From assembly GCA_003564735.1 (NCBI GenBank), contig PXEK01000248.1, positions 1 through 5,276 on the forward strand: a DNA stretch of 5,276 nt. The letters are read 5' to 3'. How positions within the stretch are numbered: position 1 is the first letter of the stretch; each line of letters starts with the position of its first letter. The notes beneath the pieces were generated by a model, which worked only from the letters and a program-made list of their open reading frames with translations, had not been told where the DNA came from and made no database searches. The position numbers and the translations under genes were made by a program. Positions 1 to 5,276 of the stretch are shown one piece after another. Origin of the DNA: Cryomorphaceae bacterium. Its GTDB lineage: Bacteria > Bacteroidota > Bacteroidia > Flavobacteriales_G > Salibacteraceae.

Positions 1-2355
1 ATCGTTGCCTCTGTTACAGATTTAGGATGCGGCAATATTGAGGTCAATGCCTCAATAAATCAGGGCCGGATAACAAACGTGAGAATCGTTGACCAAAGTA
101 ATGTTAATTTCAACTCCGTTCCCGTATTATATACCCACGACAACGCCGGGTTTTACGGGGTGGTTATTGAAGCTGTTGTTGCCAACTCCTCAGGTCCCAA
201 CCCCGATAGCTGCCTGGTTTTTCAAAGTATTCCATACGAAATAGAACTCACTGCCGATTTTTATTATTTCACAACTTGCGGCCCCGGCAACGATTATTCT
301 TTTGAATTCAAAAACCGCTCCACCCACACTCCCGGCAACCCTATTACCTCCATAGATTGGAGCAGCGGCGCGGGTAGTTTTGCAACTACTTTTCACGCCA
401 ATGAAGATTTTCCCGAAGGAACCGTGCAAACGGTAACGCTTGAAGTGAATAACGGCACACAAAGTTGCACCACACAACAAATCATTCAAGTACCCGATAA
501 ACCCAACGCCTTTTTTGAGCCCGCTCAACCGGCTTGTGTACACCAAGCCGTTCTCTTTACCGATTTATCTGCCGGTAACATTAAAACATGGCATTGGGAT
601 TACGGTGTAATTGACGCTTATATCAACGGGAATAGTCATTATACGTATGGTTCATCTTTCACATCAATAACGACCACACTTACAATTACGGATCTTTACA
701 ACTGTACCGATCAATTTGATACAAGTGTTGCGGTGAGTACAAATGATTTTGACCCCTCTGATGAAATCTTACCCGGCAGCTCGTTATATACCTGCAAGAA
801 CGATTGCGAAGAATTAGAATTTTCTAACTATACTTTCTTAACAGGTTTAACTTATCTGTGGTCCACCTTAGAAACCACACAATCAATTGATGTGTGTGAC
901 CCGGGGGCTTATTTTTTAACGGTGACCGATCCCTCAACAAGTTGTCTTGAACGGTTAGGTCCGGTGCGGTTGGGACATTATCCCCCTACGGCCGGCGCCA
1001 TTTTAGGAGATACGCTGTTGTGCCAAAATGAAATTTATCGCTTTTTGGGGAATTCAGGAAACGGTATTACATACAATTGGTTTGACAGTGCATTTTCACA
1101 CTTTAGTTCTTTTCCCAATATTAATTATTTTAGCGGATTTACTGAGGGTCACAATCACGTGTATTTAGAGCTGATCGATGTTATTTCAAATTGCCGGGAT
1201 ACAAGCAGGTTCAACTTTTATGTTCAACCCCATCTCGAACCTGAAATTAACGCTAACATGGGCGCTCCGTTTTGCGAAAACTCGGGCGTAACGTTTGATT
1301 TTACCGTGAACAACCCGCCCGTTGCCGCATTCCATTGGAATAACGGCGCAACAACCACTCCCGTTGCAGCCAATAATCCCGGCCCTTATTTGCTCACCGC
1401 TTATGATGATATAGGTTGTTCATACAGCGATACTGCTTTTGTTGATCCGTTGCCCTACATTCAAAACTTTATGTGCGGCTGCTATGAGGTTTGTGCTGAA
1501 GATTCGTTCCTTTTACCCGGTGTACCCGGTGAGTTTCAACAGTACACGTGGCTCATTAATGGGTTTCCGGTGGCAAGCAACAGCGGTAGTGTTTGGCCGC
1601 AACAACTCTTATTCGGAACACACCACTATCAACTCGTCTTGGAATCAGAAAACGGTTGTGCCGATACTACCTGTACCGCTGAAATAAGCACCGTACTTTG
1701 TGATGATGACCACGAACACCCCTGTGATTTGTTTCCCTGTAATGATAGTTGTGATTTGGGAATTGAACCCCTTGACGTGGACAGTTGTAAAACCGATATG
1801 CATGGCAACCGAATTTATTACGGCTCTGCGTCGTTTTTCGCTCCCTCATTTAGCGGAGTTATATGGTATGCCGAAGATCAATCCGGAAACCCCGTAAACA
1901 TAACGGGTAATCCCGGTATTGTACAAGGGCAGCCCAATGTGACTTCATTTGAAATGATCCCCGGCGGGGCAAACCCGTTTTGTATAACTTTTTACATCAA
2001 GCCCGATAATGTGGATTCACTGTGTAGAATTGAATTTTGTTTTGAAATTCCGGAAATTCCGTGTCCCGACGGTAAACGAAGTTTATCGGTTGAAGAAAGC
2101 AACTCAGGTAATTCTTTAACCGTTTATCCCAATCCCGCCCGGCATACTTTGCACATAAATTTTGAGGGGGAAAACCCCGGTAATTCATTCTCGATTTATG
2201 CCGTAACGGGAGAGGAAATTGTGCGTCGGTCCGAATTACCGAGTGAAGGTGTAGAAATTTTACAAACCTCTCATTGGCCTGCGGGCGTGTATATATTACA
2301 CTTTCACCATAAGGACGGGATAACGCAAATAAGAAAAGTAATCATCAGTCAATAA
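1..2355 (+). CDS. Large PKD/Ig-like-repeat surface protein with T9SS type A sorting domain (5' end outside window)
   Basis: The frame is open from base 1, so at least 784 residues are visible and the N-terminus, including any signal peptide, is missing. The GTG at 79 is an internal Val codon: the 26 codons before it read as the same kind of secreted beta-rich protein. Residues about 82-568 form some six Ig/PKD-like modules of 70-90 residues. The clearest is at about 168-246 (WHWDYG, later LTITDLYNCTD); another at about 258-324 has YLWSTLETTQSI followed by YFLTVTD. Cysteines recur near module edges, which suggests disulfides. A Cys/Asp/His-rich linker (567-584) leads to a module I do not recognise (about 585-690). 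The C-terminus (about 706-784) is a T9SS type A sorting domain, with YPNP at 709-712 and GVYILHF near the end. By family knowledge this directs export across the outer membrane and removal of the tail at the surface. A role in adhesion or matrix is inference; no catalytic motif was seen. Confidence 0.9.
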   Translation: MVASVTDLGCGNIEVNASINQGRITNVRIVDQSNVNFNSVPVLYTHDNAGFYGVVIEAVVANSSGPNPDSCLVFQSIPYEIELTADFYYFTTCGPGNDYSFEFKNRSTHTPGNPITSIDWSSGAGSFATTFHANEDFPEGTVQTVTLEVNNGTQSCTTQQIIQVPDKPNAFFEPAQPACVHQAVLFTDLSAGNIKTWHWDYGVIDAYINGNSHYTYGSSFTSITTTLTITDLYNCTDQFDTSVAVSTNDFDPSDEILPGSSLYTCKNDCEELEFSNYTFLTGLTYLWSTLETTQSIDVCDPGAYFLTVTDPSTSCLERLGPVRLGHYPPTAGAILGDTLLCQNEIYRFLGNSGNGITYNWFDSAFSHFSSFPNINYFSGFTEGHNHVYLELIDVISNCRDTSRFNFYVQPHLEPEINANMGAPFCENSGVTFDFTVNNPPVAAFHWNNGATTTPVAANNPGPYLLTAYDDIGCSYSDTAFVDPLPYIQNFMCGCYEVCAEDSFLLPGVPGEFQQYTWLINGFPVASNSGSVWPQQLLFGTHHYQLVLESENGCADTTCTAEISTVLCDDDHEHPCDLFPCNDSCDLGIEPLDVDSCKTDMHGNRIYYGSASFFAPSFSGVIWYAEDQSGNPVNITGNPGIVQGQPNVTSFEMIPGGANPFCITFYIKPDNVDSLCRIEFCFEIPEIPCPDGKRSLSVEESNSGNSLTVYPNPARHTLHINFEGENPGNSFSIYAVTGEEIVRRSELPSEGVEILQTSHWPAGVYILHFHHKDGITQIRKVIISQ
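2275..2321 (+). repeat. Copy 1 of a 47-nt identical direct repeat in the sorting-domain coding sequence
   Basis: This block encodes WPAGVYILHFHHKDG plus the first two bases of the next codon. It is identical base for base to positions 4525-4571 in the following gene. The matching continues less perfectly to about 2339 (ending aagaaaagt). It lies in the same frame and at the same place in the protein domain, so it is a coding repeat and not an inserted element. Confidence 0.95.
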
Positions 2356-2367
2356 ACATATTACTTC

Positions 2368-4605
2368 ATGAAATTTAATAAAATGAGATTTAACAACATC
2401 GTTTTCCTGTTGGCAGGGGTGTGTTTTTTACTCCCCTTTTCGGGCGCTACGCAACAGCAGTGGCAGTGGGTGCAGTCTTTTGGATCAATTTTCCCACCTC
2501 CTCAAAACGGACCTGCGAGTGAAGAAATCGTAGGAATGGAAGTGGATGATGAGGGCAATGTTTATGTGGCCGGCAATACCGGCGGTCCGCTCTATTTTGA
2601 AAATGACACCCTTCAACATTGGGTGGGAAGGCACACAAGCTTTCTCATAAAATTTGATTGTAACGGCGATGTGGAATGGCACTATTATATGGAAGAAACC
2701 ATCATTGCTGATTATAAACTAGCTAAGGACAGTGCTATGAGTTATATCCTTCTGGTCAATAATAAAATCCACAAAGTCGATAAAAACGGTAACGGTTCAT
2801 ACTTTTTTGAAAGTTCTGAACTTCCGGGGTCGGCATTAAACCTTGCGTTAGGGCAAAACGGTGAAATATATACTTTATCTTTCGGCATTACGGGCAGGAT
2901 ATATGATTCCGGTTATGTTTATGAATCTTATAACTACCTTGCACGACATGACGCGAACGGGAATGTATTGTCATTTGATTCCGTAGTAAAAACATACAGT
3001 GGTCCCGGGACTCTTTTCACCCGCCACACCGGTTCTTTAGAAGTTTCTCCCAAGGGAAATGTTTATATTTCCGGAGCGACACATTCAAACGGTGCTTTTA
3101 GGATCATGAACGGTGACACCGTTGGTTTGGGTAACTTTGGTTTTATTTTAAAATTCGATAAAAACGCCAAACCCTTGTGGAGCTTCCAATTTGATACTAA
3201 CGATGTACCTTATCAAAATATTCTCTGGATAAAAAGCTTAATAGTGGATGATGATGAAAATATGTATTTCAGAGCTGCCGGCAGGCTAACCAATGTCAAA
3301 GGCCAACATTTAAACTTGAGGCCTAACATTCAAAACATATTGCATATATTAGCCTTAGACTCCAATTTCAATGTGATTTTTCACGATACTTGGGGGCGAC
3401 GAATAGACGCCGGTATTTTGGATGAAATATCACTCTTTGGAGAAAAAATTGCAACCTGTTATCAGCAAACCGAGCAGGATACCTACCAATACGGGTCGGT
3501 GGTTGTGCCGCCGGTAAACGGTTCTCAAATTCGCAATACCCCGGGCTTTATAGTTTTTGACAAGGCTGTGGACGACGGTGTTCAACACGATTATTTACAC
3601 ATGGAAAACTTCACTGCCCACCCAAGCTTCCCTGAATATATTAGTTTTGATAATGCGGGCAATATTATCCTAGCCGGGCGGATACCTACCAACATTCATT
3701 TTAACAACCGAATGCTGCCGTTTTGGGGGCCTGTATATGATTTATTTGTGGCCAAGTGGGGGTTGGATACTTGCCCGCAGCCGGTGCAAGTTTGTGAAAA
3801 ACCGGATACGGTGTATGCAGAGGTATTATCACCGCATGAAGCCGCCGTTCATGTAGCTAGCCGTGATACGTTGTGGAACTTGGAATACGATACCGCCGGT
3901 TTTACCCCCGGCACGGGAACGGTAATTACCGGCATTACACAATCACCGTATGTTCTCACAGGTCTCCTCCCAAATACTTCGTATGATGTTTGGGTGCAAG
4001 ACTCTTGTGAAAATGAATCAACAAGCGAGAGCTACGGGCCGGTATCCTTTACCACTCCGCCGCCGGCATGTCAAATACCCCTAATACATACCGTTGACGA
4101 CATAAACGCCTCACAGGCACGTGTGATGTGGAACAGCGTAACCCACGCTCAAAGTTACACCGCCGCTTGGGAAAATGCACCCCAATTTTATGATACCGCC
4201 GTAACAAACGATACTTTTTTGATTCTCTCCGGGTTACAACCGGAAACGGAATACAACGTTCGCGTGAAAGCCCGCTGTTCGAGTGATTCGGTAAGCCTTT
4301 TTTCACCGCCCGCCACATTCACCACATCTGCCACGGGTGTATCGAATTTGGAAAAAAAGAGTTATGTTGATATTTATCCCAACCCCGCAACAGACAGATT
4401 ACTCGTTGAGTATTCAAGTCAAAAACCGGGCGGCTCATTTATCGTGTACTCTGTCACCGGTGAAGAAATATTCAAAAGCAACACCCTCCCCAATGAAGGA
4501 ACAAAAACCCTAAATACCCAAAACTGGCCTGCGGGCGTGTATATATTACACTTTCACCATAAGGACGGGATGACGGATATAAGAAAAGTGGTTATTAGTT
4601 ATTGA
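2368..4605 (+). CDS. Secreted propeller-like repeat protein with two fibronectin type III domains and T9SS type A sorting domain
   Basis: Complete 745-residue protein. Residues 1-27 are a Sec signal peptide: basic start (K2, K5, R7), hydrophobic core 11-24, and likely cleavage after SGA at 25-27. The ATG at 2368 is preferred; the in-frame ATG at 2383 would also leave a usable signal. No Shine-Dalgarno sequence precedes it. Residues about 50-455 carry irregular propeller-type repeats of the 'D..GN.Y..G' kind: DDEGNVYVAG at 60-69, then related strands near 224-236, 292-301 and 426-437. Two fibronectin type III domains follow (about 479-563 and 567-654), each with a 'GL.P.T.Y.V.V...C' segment and ending in FTT. 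The T9SS type A sorting domain spans about 666-745 (YPNP at 670-673). The gene starts 12 nt after the previous stop, so co-transcription is plausible. It is probably an extracellular or surface-bound binding protein; ligand unknown and no active site seen. Confidence 0.93.
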   Translation: MKFNKMRFNNIVFLLAGVCFLLPFSGATQQQWQWVQSFGSIFPPPQNGPASEEIVGMEVDDEGNVYVAGNTGGPLYFENDTLQHWVGRHTSFLIKFDCNGDVEWHYYMEETIIADYKLAKDSAMSYILLVNNKIHKVDKNGNGSYFFESSELPGSALNLALGQNGEIYTLSFGITGRIYDSGYVYESYNYLARHDANGNVLSFDSVVKTYSGPGTLFTRHTGSLEVSPKGNVYISGATHSNGAFRIMNGDTVGLGNFGFILKFDKNAKPLWSFQFDTNDVPYQNILWIKSLIVDDDENMYFRAAGRLTNVKGQHLNLRPNIQNILHILALDSNFNVIFHDTWGRRIDAGILDEISLFGEKIATCYQQTEQDTYQYGSVVVPPVNGSQIRNTPGFIVFDKAVDDGVQHDYLHMENFTAHPSFPEYISFDNAGNIILAGRIPTNIHFNNRMLPFWGPVYDLFVAKWGLDTCPQPVQVCEKPDTVYAEVLSPHEAAVHVASRDTLWNLEYDTAGFTPGTGTVITGITQSPYVLTGLLPNTSYDVWVQDSCENESTSESYGPVSFTTPPPACQIPLIHTVDDINASQARVMWNSVTHAQSYTAAWENAPQFYDTAVTNDTFLILSGLQPETEYNVRVKARCSSDSVSLFSPPATFTTSATGVSNLEKKSYVDIYPNPATDRLLVEYSSQKPGGSFIVYSVTGEEIFKSNTLPNEGTKTLNTQNWPAGVYILHFHHKDGMTDIRKVVISY
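4525..4571 (+). repeat. Copy 2 of the 47-nt identical direct repeat in the sorting-domain coding sequence
   Basis: This block is identical to positions 2275-2321 and encodes the same 15 residues at the equivalent place in the second T9SS tail. The next base differs (ATG Met here, ATA Ile in copy 1), and similarity then continues with scattered mismatches to about 4589. Confidence 0.95.
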
Positions 4606-4610
4606 TTCCC

Positions 4611-4652
4611 CTAAACCTTCCAAAGCATCTCATTTGAATCCGGGAGGTTGAG
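4611..4652. terminator. Weak hairpin in the convergent intergenic gap, possible bidirectional terminator
   Basis: The 50-nt gap between two converging genes holds AACCTTCC (4614-4621) and GGGAGGTT (4642-4649). These can pair over 8 bp with one T-G wobble; beyond a single mismatch two more pairs (4611-4612 with 4651-4652) are possible. The loop is long (20 nt) and no T-run follows on either strand, so this is not a classical intrinsic terminator. The call rests mainly on its position between gene ends. Confidence 0.3.
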
Positions 4653-4655
4653 CCG

Positions 4656-5057
4656 TTATTCCGCGTCTTGACAAAGCTCTACCAGCAAACCATTGGCAGA
4701 TTTGGGATGAATAAACGCCACGAGTTTGTTATCGGCGCCTCTTTTGGGTTCATCTGAAATAAAGGTGAAACCCTCGTTTTTCAATCGCTTAATTTCTGCA
4801 TTAATATCGTTCACCGCAAAAGCAATGTGGTGAATCCCTTCTCGGTTTTTAGCCAAGTATTTGGCGATGGCACTATCCGCTGATTGCGCTTCCAATAACT
4901 CTATTTTTGATTCGCCCACTTCAAAAAACGACGTGGATACTTGCTCACTTTCAACCGTCTCTACCTTGTAGTGGGCCTTACCAAACAGCTTTTTAAACGT
5001 TTCATTCGCCTTGTTTATATCTTTGACCGCAATACCGATGTGCTCAATTTTTTTCAT
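4656..5057 (-). CDS. mce: Methylmalonyl-CoA epimerase
   Basis: 133-residue protein, about the normal family length. It interconverts (2R)- and (2S)-methylmalonyl-CoA, linking propionyl-CoA and succinyl-CoA metabolism together with methylmalonyl-CoA mutase in the cytoplasm. It is a vicinal-oxygen-chelate fold enzyme with two paired beta-alpha-beta-beta-beta halves: the first opens with IEHIGIAVKDI (4-14), the second with GIHHIAFAVNDI (74-85). By my recall-based alignment to the Propionibacterium shermanii enzyme, the metal ligands His12, Gln65, His91 and Glu141 correspond to His6, Glu53, His77 and Glu127. DEPKRGA (102-108), HPKSANG (117-123) and the closing VEL (126-128) are family signatures. 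The proposed base Glu48 of the Propionibacterium enzyme has no obvious Glu counterpart. The start is the ATG ending at 5057, 16 nt past a -7 promoter element. Mutase genes are not in the window, and the neighbours are unrelated exported proteins. Confidence 0.93.
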   Translation of the reverse strand: MKKIEHIGIAVKDINKANETFKKLFGKAHYKVETVESEQVSTSFFEVGESKIELLEAQSADSAIAKYLAKNREGIHHIAFAVNDINAEIKRLKNEGFTFISDEPKRGADNKLVAFIHPKSANGLLVELCQDAE

Positions 5058-5073
5058 ATCGTAAAGTTTGTGA

Positions 5074-5081
5074 CAAAGGTA
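5074..5081 (-). promoter_or_regulatory. Bacteroidota-type -7 promoter element upstream of mce
   Basis: Read on the minus strand this is TACCTTTG, an exact match to the TAnnTTTG consensus known for the main sigma factor of Bacteroidota. It lies in the 44-nt gap before mce, with 16 nt between its end and the ATG, which would give a leader of only about 10 nt. The expected -33 TTTG is not at the usual spacing; the nearest one (CAAA on the plus strand, 5108-5111) is 26 nt away, inside the end of the preceding gene. Confidence 0.5.
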
Positions 5082-5101
5082 AAAAGGAGTGAGCGCGAGC
5101 C

Positions 5102-5276
5102 TTAATGCAAAATCAATTTTTTGGTAAATTCCCCGGTTTCCGTGTTGATTTGTAAGGTGTACACCCCGCGTGTAAATGAAGCGGTTTCCACCACTACCGG
5201 CGGAGGTTCACTACCTTCAAAATTCCAAACCAATTGACCGCGCACATCGTAGAGTCTAATCGCGGTGATGTTTTGC
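5102..5276 (-). CDS. C-terminal end of a T9SS type A sorting-domain protein (5' end outside window)
   Basis: The minus strand is open from the right edge of the window to a TAA at 5104-5102, giving the last 57 residues of a protein. It begins QNITAIRLYDVRGQLV and ends GEFTKKLILH. The 'lYDvrGqlV' strand, the 'GVYTLQI' strand and the short basic 'KKLIL' end, in that order and spacing, are the core of a T9SS type A sorting domain. The YPNP-like start of the domain and all of the passenger lie beyond the window, so the protein's own function cannot be told. The stop lies 44 nt before the mce start on the same strand, so read-through into mce is possible. Its codons are not a copy of the tails at 2275 or 4525; only the domain type is shared. 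Confidence 0.85.
   Translation of the reverse strand, partial: QNITAIRLYDVRGQLVWNFEGSEPPPVVVETASFTRGVYTLQINTETGEFTKKLILH

Noticed and set aside
190..546. 118-codon open frame on the minus strand inside the first surface-protein gene
   Set aside because: It lies wholly antisense to a clear coding frame with recognisable domains, and its translation shows no family pattern.
1439..1897. Short plus- and minus-strand open frames around 1439-1897
   Set aside because: They overlap the surface-protein frame with no start signal and no recognisable sequence; the main frame continues unbroken through them.
4049..4318. 89-codon minus-strand open frame inside the fibronectin domains of the second gene
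   Set aside because: It is the antisense shadow of well-defined FN3 repeats; its Arg-rich, unstructured translation is typical of a false frame.
2275..4571. The 47-nt repeat pair as ends of a mobile element
   Set aside because: Both copies lie in frame within the same protein domain of two intact genes, with no transposase, inverted ends or target duplication.
5089..5100. GAGCGCGAGC near the start of mce, first taken for a hairpin or operator
   Set aside because: It is a mirror repeat, not an inverted repeat, so it forms neither a stem nor a two-fold operator site.
1..5276. A defence, CRISPR, toxin or biosynthetic system
   Set aside because: No spaced short repeats, nuclease, toxin or synthase motifs were seen. 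All four proteins are explained as T9SS cargo or methylmalonyl-CoA epimerase.

Overview
The window looks like chromosomal DNA from a member of the Bacteroidota. Three of its four proteins end in the C-terminal sorting domain of the type IX secretion system (T9SS type A: a 'YPNP' start, a 'Y.v.Ge.v' middle and a 'GvYil.....g....kk.i' end). This system is essentially confined to that phylum. Two further signs agree: no Shine-Dalgarno sequence precedes the starts that can be seen, and a TAnnTTTG-type -7 promoter element lies upstream of the epimerase gene. Genus or family cannot be fixed from the sequence alone.

Layout: (1) Positions 1-2355 (+) hold the 3' part of a gene for a large, Cys-containing, PKD/Ig-like-repeat surface protein; the reading frame is open through the left edge, so the true start lies outside. 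(2) After only 12 nt, positions 2368-4605 (+) hold a complete gene for a secreted protein with a signal peptide, a propeller-like repeat region, two fibronectin type III domains and a T9SS tail. (3) A 50-nt convergent gap contains a weak hairpin. (4) Positions 4656-5057 (-) encode methylmalonyl-CoA epimerase, a cytoplasmic metabolic enzyme. (5) Positions 5102-5276 (-) hold the last 57 codons of a third T9SS-tailed protein that runs off the right edge.

The two plus-strand genes may be co-transcribed and would both give exported, probably surface-attached or released proteins. The epimerase has no evident functional link to them; it appears to be a housekeeping gene set among cargo genes. The most notable signal is a 47-nt block that is identical in the two tandem sorting domains, while flanking codons for identical residues differ at silent sites. 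This suggests local gene conversion or recent exchange of the tail. No tRNA, rRNA, CRISPR array, insertion sequence or phage gene was seen, and I find no convincing evidence of a previously undescribed multi-gene system here.
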